This document shows positions 10,070-19,179 of a stretch of 64,000 nucleotides of DNA, piece after piece. A model generated the notes under the pieces. It had not been told where the DNA came from. It did no database searches and worked only from the letters and a program-made list of their open reading frames with translations. The DNA is from Trichomonas vaginalis G3. Taxonomy: Eukaryota; Parabasalia; Trichomonadida; Trichomonadidae. The position numbers and the translations under genes are program-made. The stretch is taken from NCBI RefSeq assembly GCF_026262505.1, contig NC_067206.1, positions 20,357,319 to 20,421,318 of the forward strand. Reading direction: 5' to 3'. The first letter of the stretch is position 1; the number at the start of each line of letters is the position of its first letter.

Positions 10070-10515
10070 TTGTGTCCTGTCGGAAGGAAGAGTTCTTCCT
10101 GTCGGAAGGAAAATTTTTTCCTGTCGGAAGGAAGAGTTCTTCCTGTCGGAAGGAAAATTTTTTCCTGTTGGAAGGAAAATTTTTTCCTGTTGGAAGGAAA
10201 ATTTTTTCCTGTTGGAAGGAAAATTTTTTCCTGTCGGAAAGAAAAACTTTTTCTGAAGTTCGACCAAAAAGTTCTCAATTTTCGAAAATTTGAATGGTTT
10301 ACGGACGGACAACAGGAAAAATTTTTCCTGTTGGAAGGAAAATTTTTTCCTGTCGGAAGGAAAATTTTTTCCTGTTGGAAGGAAAATTTTTTCCTGTCGG
10401 AAGGAAGAGTTCTTCCTGTCGGAAGGAAAATTTTTTCCTGTCGGAAGGAAGAACTTGGAATGCCAGAAGGAAATTTTTTTCCTGTCGGAAGGAAGGACTC
10501 GGAATGCCAGAAGGA
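10070..10515. repeat. 22-bp palindromic tandem array (TTCCTGTCGGAAGGAA)
   Basis: About fifteen units of roughly 22 bp are built from the near-palindrome TTCCTGTCGGAAGGAA joined by an AATTTT or AGTTC spacer. They fall into two blocks (about 10070-10250 and 10318-10515) around a unique 60-bp segment. Units alternate between CTGTC and CTGTT versions. Several long reading frames run through it on both strands, but these are translations of the repeat, not genes. The array follows the ATPase gene in A and is absent at the matching place in B. Confidence 0.85.
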
Positions 10516-10582
10516 TTTGACAAGGCAATTTACCTTATAGAGCTACCTGAGCCATCTGAAGTCAAGACCAAAAATAAACGCT

Positions 10583-11194
10583 TTACATGTATTTTTCAGC
10601 AACTTCGTCAAATAATTTTATAGCTTTATCTATCTCATCTACTTCAAACGTTTCTTTACCTTTCGTGGGAGCACCATACATTTTCTCAAACTTTTCAAGT
10701 AGTTCTGTTTCTGCAGCTCTCATATCGTTAACAAACACAACCTTGACTCTATTGACTGTACTGTCATATCTTTGAGTTATATTATATGTTCTTCCTATCT
10801 TATATCTCTTTGTATTGAAGTCCTTCGGTTTCTGAACGATGTAAAGTAAGCCTTCACTGCAACGTTCCGTATCGAATGAACCATATGTTATGAAGTTATA
10901 TCCAACAACTGGGTCTATCCATAACAAAACTATTGGTATAAGACTTTTGTCAATGAGATATGCTGTAGTTCCATAGAATCTTACCGATATCATAAGCTCA
11001 GGATTTCTTGTCAAAATTTTCTGAGTTGAAGCAATTCCAACCCAATGGTATGTTTTCTTTCCAGATGGAGATATAATGTCTGACAAAGAATATTTGTTGT
11101 ATTTCTTTGAGTATCTTACGTTTAAATCACCAATTCTAACCACTTTGGTGTCATTGTCTATCTTTTTAACTGTTTCAAACTCAATGTTTGACAT
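10583..11194 (-). CDS. KilA-N/T5orf172-like protein with GIY-YIG-type nuclease domain
   Basis: Start chosen at MSNIEFETVK; a second ATG lies six codons upstream. The N-terminal part (KVVRIGDLNVRYSKKYNKYS) looks like a KilA-N or similar DNA-binding module. The C-terminal 90 residues (GLLYIVQKPKDFNTKRYKIG, then RVKVVFVNDMRAAETELLEK) follow the T5orf172/GIY-YIG pattern: YIV, then KIGRT, an arginine, and a late glutamate. Such proteins occur in phages and large DNA viruses as mobile nucleases or regulators. It has a class 1 A/T leader. No counterpart is present in element B. Confidence 0.6.
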   Translation of the reverse strand: MSNIEFETVKKIDNDTKVVRIGDLNVRYSKKYNKYSLSDIISPSGKKTYHWVGIASTQKILTRNPELMISVRFYGTTAYLIDKSLIPIVLLWIDPVVGYNFITYGSFDTERCSEGLLYIVQKPKDFNTKRYKIGRTYNITQRYDSTVNRVKVVFVNDMRAAETELLEKFEKMYGAPTKGKETFEVDEIDKAIKLFDEVAEKYM

Positions 11195-11212
11195 ATATGT
11201 CTTTACATACAA

Positions 11213-12272
11213 AATAAAAAATATTTTTTTAAAAAAACTAACGTTATTTTTTATTTTGTATAAAAGATATGATTTCAGGGATTTTTTTTACGAAGTGTCA
11301 AAGTTCTCTTCGTCAAAAAATAACAGTTATATAATGAAATTTGGTCATTTTTTTTACGATTTTCATGAGTTTTAGGCGAGTAAGATTTTTTACGTACTCG
11401 CTGTTTTTTACGATTTTCATGAGTTTTAGGCGAGTAAGATTTTCTATCTTGTATAAAAGATATGATTTCAGGGATTTTTTTTACGAAGTGTCAAAGTTCA
11501 CTTCGTAAAAAAATAACAGTTATATAATGATTTTTGGTCATTTTTTCACGATTTCAGGGATTTTTTTTACGAAGTGTAAAAGTTCTCTTCGTCAAAAAAT
11601 AACAGTTATATAATGAAATTTGGTCATTTTTTTACGATTTCAGGGATTTTTTTTACGAAGTGTCAAAGTTCACTTCGTAAAAAAATAACAGTTATATAAT
11701 GAAATTTGGTCATTTTTTCACGATTTCAGGGATTTTTTTTACGAAGTGTAAAAGTTCTCTTCGTCAAAAAAATACAGTTATATAATGAAATTTGGTCATT
11801 TTTTCAGCAAAAATATATTTTAGGGTAGATGGTTAGATCTCACCTCTTTTCTCACCTCTTTTTTCACCTCTTTTTTTCATGAGGGTCACCAGGTCCCTCG
11901 GTCCCTCGGTCCCTCGGTCAACTAACATCTTTTTGAAAATAGTGACAACATGACATTTTGACAACAACACAGGAAATAAACTTCTTCGTATATGTTTTGT
12001 CAAAACTTCATCGTCAATGAGCGTAAATCAGACAAAAATATATTTTAGGTGAAGAGGTGCGATCTCACCTGTTTTTTCACCTGTTTTCTCACCTCTTGAA
12101 TTTTGTATAAAAGATATGATTTCAGGGATTTTTTTTACGAAGTGTAAAAGTTCTCTTCGTCAAAAATAACAGTTATATAATGAAATTTGGTCATTTTACT
12201 CGGCAAAAATATATTTTAGGTGAAGAGGTTAGATCTAGCCTGTTTTCTAACCTCTTTTCTACCCCAGTTATT
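11213..12272. repeat. Intergenic repeat field: ACGAAGTG units and palindromic GGTGA modules
   Basis: This is a gene-free stretch. About six copies of a roughly 80-110 bp unit (TTTTTTTACGAAGTGT, then CTTCGTCAAAAAATAACAG and TTATATAATGAAATTTGGTC) lie at about 11270-11810 and 12110-12200. Each copy can fold through ACGAAG/CTTCGT. Element B has a single copy at about 49460-49545. Between them are palindromic modules of the GGTGA/TCACC kind at about 11818-11880, 12046-12095 and 12216-12262. A short triple repeat of GGTCCCTC is at 11894-11918. Confidence 0.75.
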
Positions 12273-13205
12273 TTATAAGCGTTTTACATGGTAAACGTTA
12301 TGAATTCGTGAGACTCTAAACAGTTTTGTAGCTTCTATTTCTTCGCTGAGGATATCGAATGTTTTAACTATGCCGAAAGTCTCTTTATATTTCTTCTTGA
12401 CGTCAGATAGAAGGAAATCGTCAGCAGTTGGATAGTTTTTGTTCAGAAATTCTAACATGTCCATTTTATCTTCTGCTGGCTTCTCTGCTTCTTTCTTTAA
12501 GTCAGCATAGTCGTTTCTCATTCTTTCTATCTCTTTGACGGAGTAGTTATATCTCCTCATTGCTGCCTTACATTTTGAACATTGCGGGTTCATTTTTGCG
12601 TTATATTCTGAAACCTTACCTGCTAAAACAACTAAGGCGTCAATGGTTTTCTTTAACTCAAAAGCTGCTGGTCTTATTTGTTTGTTCCATATTTTACATC
12701 TTTTATCTTTATCTCTTATCTGCCATACACATTCAGCAACTAACGAAACAAAGTTGTCGTAGGTCTTAAATTCTTCAGATTTATATATGTCAGAGATGTT
12801 CTTATATACCATGTCGCAATCTTTGTCCATGACTTTGTGGTTGCAATGAAATCCAAGAAACTCATAGTTTACCTTTCGTATGAACTTCTTTATTTCTACT
12901 GAGTCAGTTGCTTTGACTTCAATTTCGTCGAATTCAGGAATAGTGAGCTTTTGTTGTTGGATTTCAGGCAATTTGGGTAAATGGTCAATAATGTCCTGCA
13001 TGTCGTAAAGATACTGTTCATTTTGTTCATCTTTCGCACAACAGTCCAAAGTACTTGTTAAAAGTTCCTGCTTTATCTTCTGGATTTCTGTTTCAAAAGT
13101 ATATGAAGAAGGAATGAAGCTTTTCATTTCTACTAACATAGATGTTGGATTCATGACTAACGAGTTTGGTGCTGTTGTTTGAATTGTTGTTGCTTCGACT
13201 GACAT
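12273..13205 (-). CDS. CxxC-containing replication-cluster protein, element A
   Basis: This open gene codes for 310 residues from the ATG of MSVEATTIQT. An upstream extension would run through the leader TTTTGTATAAAAGAACAGAA, so it is not used. Visible features are CNHKVMDKDCDMVY and CSKCKAAMRRYNYS, which could form a zinc site, followed by a charged helical stretch (ERMRNDYADLKKEAEKPAED). The C-terminus has VKKKYKETFGIVK. The family is not recognised. It is nearly identical to 48457-49371 in B. Its class 1 leader suggests a role in replication or transcription rather than the virion. Confidence 0.65.
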   Translation of the reverse strand: MSVEATTIQTTAPNSLVMNPTSMLVEMKSFIPSSYTFETEIQKIKQELLTSTLDCCAKDEQNEQYLYDMQDIIDHLPKLPEIQQQKLTIPEFDEIEVKATDSVEIKKFIRKVNYEFLGFHCNHKVMDKDCDMVYKNISDIYKSEEFKTYDNFVSLVAECVWQIRDKDKRCKIWNKQIRPAAFELKKTIDALVVLAGKVSEYNAKMNPQCSKCKAAMRRYNYSVKEIERMRNDYADLKKEAEKPAEDKMDMLEFLNKNYPTADDFLLSDVKKKYKETFGIVKTFDILSEEIEATKLFRVSRIHNVYHVKRL

Positions 13206-13280
13206 TTCTGTTCTTTTATACAAAATAAAAAAAAATAAAAAAATAAAACTAACTTTATTTTTTATTTCGGGAAAATTCAT

Positions 13281-13930
13281 GAAAATTCAAGAGGGTAGAA
13301 ATGAGGTTAGAAAAGAGGTTAGATCTAACCTTCTACCCTAAATTATATTTTTGGGTCCTTTACGCTCATTACGATGAAGAAGTCTTGACAAAACATTTAC
13401 GTTCATGTTTGACAAAACATTTACGATGAAGAAGTCTTGACAAAACATTTACGATGAAACCTTGACAAAACATTTACGATGAAGAAGTCATGAAAATTCA
13501 ACAGGTGAGAAAACAGGTGAGAAAAGAGGTTAGATCTAACCTTCTACCCTAAATTATATTTTTGGGTCCTTTACGCTCATTACGATGAAGAAGTCTTGAC
13601 AAAACATTTACGAAGAAGTCATGACAAAACATTTACGAAGAAGTCTTGACAAAACATTTACGAAGAAGTCTTGACAAAACATTTACGAAGAAGTCATGAC
13701 AAATTCAAGAGGTTAGAAAACAGGTTAGAAAACAGGTTAGATCTAACCTTCTACCCTAAATTATATTTTTGGTGTAAATTTCATTGACTGACTGACTGAC
13801 GGCACAAAGTGGCATAACGAAAACATTTACGAAGAAGTCTTGACAAAACATTTACGAAGAAGTCTTGACAAATTCAACGGGTGAAAAAAGAGGTGAGAAA
13901 AGAGGTGAGATCTAACATGCTAACATAAAC
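13281..13930. repeat. Palindromic modules and TIR-type 24-27 bp repeats inside element A
   Basis: This gene-free stretch contains four palindromic modules (about 13292-13342, 13500-13553, 13708-13760, 13877-13922), mostly of the GGTTAGATCTAACC type. Between them are runs of the TCTTGACAAAACATTTACGA repeat that fills the terminal repeats of element B. A TGAC run is at about 13785-13800. In B this position holds the KilA-N gene. The same repeats occurring inside one element and at the ends of the other suggests internal spread by recombination. Confidence 0.75.
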
Positions 13931-14788
13931 TCACTTTTTCAGCACTTTTCCGTAGTTATATATGAAAGACAATTCGAGATAAAAGTCATAGTACAATGGA
14001 ATAATATGTTGCACACCATTTGTTGTGAACCAAACTTGAAAGTCAGAGAAACTGTTACTAGGTGGTTCGTAGAATTTAGAAGCAAAGTCATAAAAGTCCT
14101 TACCAATACATAGAAAACTATTGTTGCTTGAACTGAAACTTGCATGGCACATAACATTTTGAGGGTCAAACACGTTTCTATAAACTGTCAAATCTGCTGG
14201 TGGAAGTATAAATTTAAATGGACCATCTGGTGGTAATGGTTCGTTCTGGTTTAGTAACCGAAGAAATTGTGCCCAAGAACGTTTGTCTACTCCCCAAAAT
14301 AAAAACTCCGTATCTCTTGGAGGGTTAATTTCAATCTTTTGAAATGAAACGGTGGAGTTCATCTTGTCATATTCTAGTTTCAGATAGTATGTTCCATTTA
14401 GTAAAGAGTCGTATTTTTCTTGAAATTCCCAATAGTATTTGTTCATTTGAGTTTGAAAGTCATTTAGAGTTTTCTCAAGACTTTCGTCTGAACGAACTGT
14501 AAATATTCTCATTTCGTCAAATGTGTCTATAAGACCATCAGAACCTTTATACTGCCCATGAAAATATACTGCGAACATAAACGCGTTAGTTCTATTTGAA
14601 AACAAAACTCTTCTAAATCCTATTGCCTTTGCATCTGAAGGACTTTGAAGCCAACGAACTGGATAGTCAAAACTGTATGCTCGGGATGAAATTTCTTCAT
14701 CTGAAATAGTCCTACCAGCATTTGTAAAGATATAGTCTAACGGTTTTGTATCTGCTACTTTTGTTCTTTGTTTTTCAACCTGAAGCAT
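13931..14788 (-). CDS. Virion-cluster protein (MLQVEKQRTK family), element A
   Basis: This is an open gene of 285 residues, nearly identical to 46621-47481 in B and clearly paralogous to the 282-residue gene at 20580-21428. The paralogues share the N-terminal pattern TKPLD(Y/E)(I/L)FTN, a GFRR motif, a CHASFS/VHASFS segment with NSFLC, and a conserved end SDFQVWFTT through ELSFIYNY. The family is not recognised. The late-type leader (TTTTTACATATATTAAATG) and repeated occurrence suggest a structural, possibly surface, protein. That is inference. Confidence 0.6.
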   Translation of the reverse strand: MLQVEKQRTKVADTKPLDYIFTNAGRTISDEEISSRAYSFDYPVRWLQSPSDAKAIGFRRVLFSNRTNAFMFAVYFHGQYKGSDGLIDTFDEMRIFTVRSDESLEKTLNDFQTQMNKYYWEFQEKYDSLLNGTYYLKLEYDKMNSTVSFQKIEINPPRDTEFLFWGVDKRSWAQFLRLLNQNEPLPPDGPFKFILPPADLTVYRNVFDPQNVMCHASFSSSNNSFLCIGKDFYDFASKFYEPPSNSFSDFQVWFTTNGVQHIIPLYYDFYLELSFIYNYGKVLKK

Positions 14789-14843
14789 TTAATATATGTA
14801 AAAATATATTGTTTTAAAAAACGTTTTTACTTCATGCAATTTT

Positions 14844-16997
14844 TTATTTCATGCAATGTTTTATTTCTGTGCCGTCTTCAAGTATGCCCCAGTACTTACG
14901 CTTGGAGAGGACATGAACTTCTGAAAATACCTTATCTAGCTTAAAACAACCCATCTTTTCACCGACCATTCCCATTTCAATGAGTTTGTTGTATCCTTCT
15001 TCGTTCGTCATGAGTGCGTCAATGTTCTCATAGTAAACCACAACTTTGGATTTGACTTCGGAGAAGAATTTGTTGTAGTTGTCAAGGACTGCCTTTGCGA
15101 ACTGAGGGTAAGACCAATGTTCGACAATAGATTTTAATGTGGTTACTAAGCCATTTTGACCTTGAGTGAATTCGTACTTCAAAACAAAAGGAGAAAACCT
15201 TTCAACAAAGTTGTCGACCTTCTCATAATGTTTACTCTTCATCTTTTGAGGTTTCTTAATGGAATATCCCCATGTCGAATTCATAAGCAATTTGAGTGTC
15301 ATTGCAAGTTTGGGGTTTGAAGCTTTCCTAATATCATACAGTTGTTGTATGACTTGTCCAACTGTATAGTTCCTTCCCGGGAACTCACCATCTTCGTTTG
15401 GAATTCCAGTCGGAATATATTGGACAAACCTCATGTACGCAGCGTTAAGGTCGACATAGTATATCTTTTCGTTTGAGTCGAACTTGCCGCAACCAATTGG
15501 TCCAGTTTGTGGAAATTCAAGTGAGTCTCTTATCTTCTGAGAAACTTCTCCTGTTATCTCATAAACATCGTCGAAGCAACCTGTTTCATATAAAACCTTC
15601 TGACCTAACTCAGATGCCCTCCAATACAATTTGACGTCAATTGGATGTCTCAATGGAAGTTTGTTTATAGCATCTTGAAGTTCTTGCAACCTCATTGGAA
15701 GTTCTTCTGGTTCAGGTTGGTATCCGAACAATCCAACTCCTTGTGGAATTGTGTACTTCTTTTGTACTAGAACTTTGTCTGGAACAACTTTTGGTCTTGC
15801 TAACAGTGAAAAGTTTGTTTCGTCTTTTGGTACAAAAGTTTCTGTCAGCTTGTCATCTGGAATTGGTTCCAACAAACCTTTCTCGAAAAGAATGTTTACA
15901 GCTCTGACAATGTTGCACTTGCCTTTTCCGAACAATGGGTGTGTAAGACTTTCGTTCAACATGAAGTGGTTGTGGACAATTACAATCTTCAACCATGGTA
16001 AGTCTTTGTCAACAACATAGTCGTCATGTGAAGAACCTTTAGCTGTAGGTATGTTGACTCGGATATTGACATTTGCCAACGGTGCAATCTTTGCCAATTG
16101 ACCTCTGAGAATGTACCTTGTCTTCACACATGACTCAAGATACTTCATTTTCTCATCTGTAACAAGACCAGAGTTCCTGAGACATGTGAGAATACAAGGT
16201 TCGTTGACAATTGTTTCAATTGAATTGTAAATTCCATACCTTGTCAAGTCAATGTCAGACTTATTTATGAAGGGGAAGTATCCAGCATGTTGTCTGACTG
16301 CTTGAGGGTTAGGTTGGTACCATTCGAACTTGACACTTGCAATTCCTTCAATTGCATTCAAAATGTCTGAGTCGGAGTCAAACATTTGTTCTCTCTTTGT
16401 AGTCTTGAAAGCGTCAAGAAGTTGTGCGGCTGTTGTGACATTGCCATGTGCATAGTAAATGTGACCATCCAAATCTGTTATGGTCAATCTGAGATTGTAT
16501 CCTTTCTTATTTCCGTCTTGTATGGCAGCAAGTACACCCATGAAGCCTTCTTTGTTCTTTCCTTCGTCAAAGTTTACTGTAAAGGTTCGACCAGATGTAA
16601 TTTGACTTCTAACTTCACGGTACTTCTCATATGCATATCTTGTTCTTTCCATGGGAACATGTGCGTCTTCACCTTTTCCTTTTTTCCTTCTCAAAGGATG
16701 CAATTGTTCGTCATGTTTCCAGTAGAATCTGGCAAAGCCGTCGTGTCCCTCAACTTGAGGTTCACTAACATCGAAAGGCATGTCCATAAGACGTTCTTCT
16801 TCTAACCTCTCTAGTCTGTTTGGATAATTTGCACGTGCTGTTTCCAAATCCATTTCGTAGCGAAGACCAGACAATTTGTCATAGACTTTTATGGGTCTTC
16901 CCTTCCTATATTTAAAATTCTTCGAAACTCTCCAACCATATCTTTGCAACTCTGCTTTTATTCTAGCAGACTTTCTGTCCATTCTATATGGGGGCAT
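14844..16997 (-). CDS. Family B DNA polymerase, protein-primed type, element A
   Basis: This would replicate the element from its ends. Start taken at MPPYRMDRKS, directly after the class 1 leader; 717 residues, at the short end for Polinton polymerases. Palm motif A is YVDLNAAYM (about 514-522), motif B is KLLMNSTWGYS (about 569-579), and a motif C-like segment is at about 655-663. A basic N-terminal region (residues 1-120) has many Lys/Arg. The frame is open. Element B has no polymerase; an HNH endonuclease gene sits in this slot. Confidence 0.8.
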   Translation of the reverse strand: MPPYRMDRKSARIKAELQRYGWRVSKNFKYRKGRPIKVYDKLSGLRYEMDLETARANYPNRLERLEEERLMDMPFDVSEPQVEGHDGFARFYWKHDEQLHPLRRKKGKGEDAHVPMERTRYAYEKYREVRSQITSGRTFTVNFDEGKNKEGFMGVLAAIQDGNKKGYNLRLTITDLDGHIYYAHGNVTTAAQLLDAFKTTKREQMFDSDSDILNAIEGIASVKFEWYQPNPQAVRQHAGYFPFINKSDIDLTRYGIYNSIETIVNEPCILTCLRNSGLVTDEKMKYLESCVKTRYILRGQLAKIAPLANVNIRVNIPTAKGSSHDDYVVDKDLPWLKIVIVHNHFMLNESLTHPLFGKGKCNIVRAVNILFEKGLLEPIPDDKLTETFVPKDETNFSLLARPKVVPDKVLVQKKYTIPQGVGLFGYQPEPEELPMRLQELQDAINKLPLRHPIDVKLYWRASELGQKVLYETGCFDDVYEITGEVSQKIRDSLEFPQTGPIGCGKFDSNEKIYYVDLNAAYMRFVQYIPTGIPNEDGEFPGRNYTVGQVIQQLYDIRKASNPKLAMTLKLLMNSTWGYSIKKPQKMKSKHYEKVDNFVERFSPFVLKYEFTQGQNGLVTTLKSIVEHWSYPQFAKAVLDNYNKFFSEVKSKVVVYYENIDALMTNEEGYNKLIEMGMVGEKMGCFKLDKVFSEVHVLSKRKYWGILEDGTEIKHCMK

Positions 16998-17029
16998 TTT
17001 TATAAAAATAAAAAAATATTTTTTTCTCT
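16998..17029 (-). promoter_or_regulatory. Class 1 leader of the polymerase gene
   Basis: Read on the minus strand, AAAAAAATATTTTTTTATTT then TTATAAAAATG is almost identical to the leader of the D5 helicase gene. This is the basis for grouping polymerase and helicase in one expression class. Confidence 0.5.
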
Positions 17030-17612
17030 TTACTTTACATAGCTGCCTGCTGCCATAAGTCTTTGACGCCAACCCATACCAGCTAATGAAGGTTGACTTG
17101 GTTTAGTTTGGAAACTAAACTTTGGTTTTGGTTTATCTTCAGTTTTTGGTTTCTCTTCTTCTATCTGTTTTTCGTCACTTTCCGGTTCCTTTGACTTTAC
17201 TTCACCTGCAGGAACAGTTGTGTCGTCAACATCTTCATAAATATCATATGCCATTTGTTTTTGTTTTCCTTTCAACTTTTGTGTTTGTTGTAAAGTTTAG
17301 AATATTTCGACTCTAAGTCAATGAGATGTTCTATAATGAACTGTTGGTCAGTGAAGTAAACTTTTCCATCTGTTGTCTCGAAAGCTCCTTCAGACTTCAA
17401 TATTTTATTTGTGAGAGTCTGTTTCTTTTTTGAGATACTAGCCGTTCCATTTTTATGAAAAGTGACTTTGTAGTTAGGGTTTGTATTTCCAGACCTGGCA
17501 CTTTCTATTATTGAATTTTTCTCTTCATCTGTAAGTTCTTTGACGGGTTTTGACAATGGTTCTGAACTTTTTGTTTGTGGTGTCAAATCTACGTTTCAAC
17601 TTCTTCGGTCAT
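17030..17612 (-). pseudogene. Virion-cluster protein (ESARSGNTNPNYKV family), element A
   Basis: This is the homologue of the intact 194-residue gene at 45260-45844 in B and looks broken. A conserved N-terminal block (DEEKNSIIESARSGNTNPNY, then KVTFHKNGTASISKKK) is also present in the 149-residue protein of element C (EKQSIILNEAKGIQHPLYYV), so this is a family shared across lineages. The C-terminal part is acidic and proline-rich and ends with SLAGMGWRQRLM. It follows the late-type leader TTTTTTACTGAGATGAAATG. Function is unknown. Confidence 0.6.
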
Positions 17613-17631
17613 TTCATCTCAGTAAAAAATT

Positions 17632-17784
17632 TTAGTTTGGTTTGTTTTCAACTGGTTGTTTAGGTTTTTTAAGTCGGTCTAAAACTTCCTGAGGTATAGG
17701 AAGAACTTGACAAACACGTTGTGTAACTGCTGGAAGCCGACAAATCCATCTTGAACCCATTTGTCTCAATGCTGTATTGTTCAT
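17632..17784 (-). CDS. 50-residue conserved basic protein, element A
   Basis: This small open gene is easily missed. It codes for a protein starting MNNTALRQMGSRWICRLPAV, with two cysteines and a KNLNNQ-like polar end. The same 50-residue protein is at 45088-45240 in B with the same length and stop. It is preceded by the late leader TTTTTTACTGAGATGAAATG, identical to that of the next gene. Conservation in both copies and the exact leader argue it is real. Function is unknown. Confidence 0.7.
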   Translation of the reverse strand: MNNTALRQMGSRWICRLPAVTQRVCQVLPIPQEVLDRLKKPKQPVENKPN

Positions 17785-17803
17785 TTCATCTCAGTAAAAA
17801 ACT

Positions 17804-18204
17804 TTACATTCCCCACGTTTGAGGCGGTTGAGGTTGGTTATTGTTTACCCACTGTTGTGCATGGTTATATCCTCTGTTAAAGAATCTTTCACCTTGGTCC
17901 ATATAGTGTCCTGCTTGGTTATAGTAGTCATTTGCTTTGTTATAATAGTTTCCTGCTTGTCTTCCTACATTGTCCATCCATCCTTGAACTTTTCCTCTTG
18001 TTTCAGGATTTTGGAATAAGATTTGTTGCATCTCGTGCTACCTCCCAACCTTTCTGTACAGTTTGTATAATAGGTTGTGCTTTCTCTTTCAGTATACCTA
18101 ATGTACTCAAATCTTCCTTCCAATTCCAAATGCACCTCTGGCTATTGTTCCCACTGCGGCAAAAATCTGGATGCAACTCCTGCTAATGCGCCAAATAAAC
18201 CCAT
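17804..18204 (-). pseudogene. Membrane-active peptide-like virion protein, element A
   Basis: This is the homologue of the intact 133-residue gene at 44667-45068 in B and looks broken. The B protein begins MGLFGALAGVASRFLPAVGT, a glycine-rich amphipathic hydrophobic stretch. A tyrosine/asparagine-rich repeat region (NYYNKANDYYNQAGHYMDQG) follows and the protein ends QPPQTWGM. Such N-termini resemble membrane-lytic minor capsid proteins such as adenovirus protein VI. That parallel is inference. Confidence 0.5.
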
Positions 18205-18220
18205 TTCTTATGGGTTAAAA
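18205..18220. promoter_or_regulatory. Bidirectional late leader between membrane-peptide gene and integrase
   Basis: Only 16 bases (TTCTTATGGGTTAAAA) separate two divergent start codons. The same 16-base spacer with one difference is at 44651-44666 in B (TTTTACCCCATAAGAA on its plus strand). It therefore must act in both directions or be an internal leader of longer transcripts. Confidence 0.45.
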
Positions 18221-19179
18221 ATGACGAATTCAAACAAGGACCCGTATGTTTCTAAGGCAACAAAGAAAGCACTCATGGTAAAAATCTTTAGTTCAACACC
18301 AAATGCTTGGTTTATGGATATCTTGGAAAACATTCCGAGGAGTTAGAACAGATGGACCACCATACTGGTTAATATTTGTCGGTCAAAACACAAGATACTG
18401 TGAAGCCATACCATTACAGTCCAAAAATATTTTAGATGTGAAAACTGCTTTGACAATATTCGTTGACAAATACCATCCAACAAAACATGACATCTGACTT
18501 TGAAAGTTCTTTCAAATCAGACGATATTAAAAACTATTCTGCGTTCAAAAAATGTAAACCAATATTTCATTGTCGACCAAAACCATTCTGCTCTTGGTGT
18601 CATTGACGTTGTATAAAAATGTTAAGAGACTTAAACCAACCACAAGGTGGTGAAGCAAATGAAATGTCATATGACGACAAGTTATAGACACTTCTCATGG
18701 CAAAGATGAGACAAGTTTTTAAATATTTACAATAGCCGTAAACAAAAAGTTTGGGAAACCACTCCCCCGAAATAATGAAAAACAACCCTGACTTAGAGAA
18801 AGACTATATATTTAATAATTTAGTCAAAAGAGACAAACAAGAAAGAATGCGGGCTTCAAACTTCAGAAAGGTGACAAAGTAAAAATAGAAATACCTAAAC
18901 GCGACCCATATGAAAATACTATTGACTATGACAACAATGGGAACCCGACAGGTACTCACTTCGTGTTCGTAAAAATAGAAGAAAGTATACAGAGAATATT
19001 ATGAAGTTTTAGGCAAACATGGCAAAATGTACAGACTGCAAGCAGAAGATAAAACTACTATTGTCAGACCTCGTTTCAAACTTGTCAAAGTTCAAGGTGG
19101 TATACTTTCAAAGACAGTTCCTAACAAATATAAGACAACTCCTGACGAATATGCTAAAGAAGTTGAAAATGACGACTAA
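18221..19179 (+). pseudogene. Retroviral-type integrase (rve fold), element A
   Basis: This is the Polinton integrase that joins element ends to host DNA. The region has the core segment YWLIFVGQNTRYCEAIPLQS followed by LDVKTALTIFVDKY, typical of the RNase H-like core of Maverick integrases. The C-terminal part (FKLKKGDKVKIEIPKRDPYE in B, then YEVLGKHGKMY) looks like an SH3/chromo-like DNA-binding tail. The A copy looks broken; the B copy (43696-44650) is in better shape. Its stop overlaps the stop of the convergent fibre gene. Confidence 0.75.

Noticed and set aside
9992-10623. Several overlapping reading frames of 70-180 codons on both strands
   Set aside because: They are translations of the 22-bp palindromic array, whose unit lacks stops in several frames; the peptides (FFPVGRK and similar) are pure repeat.
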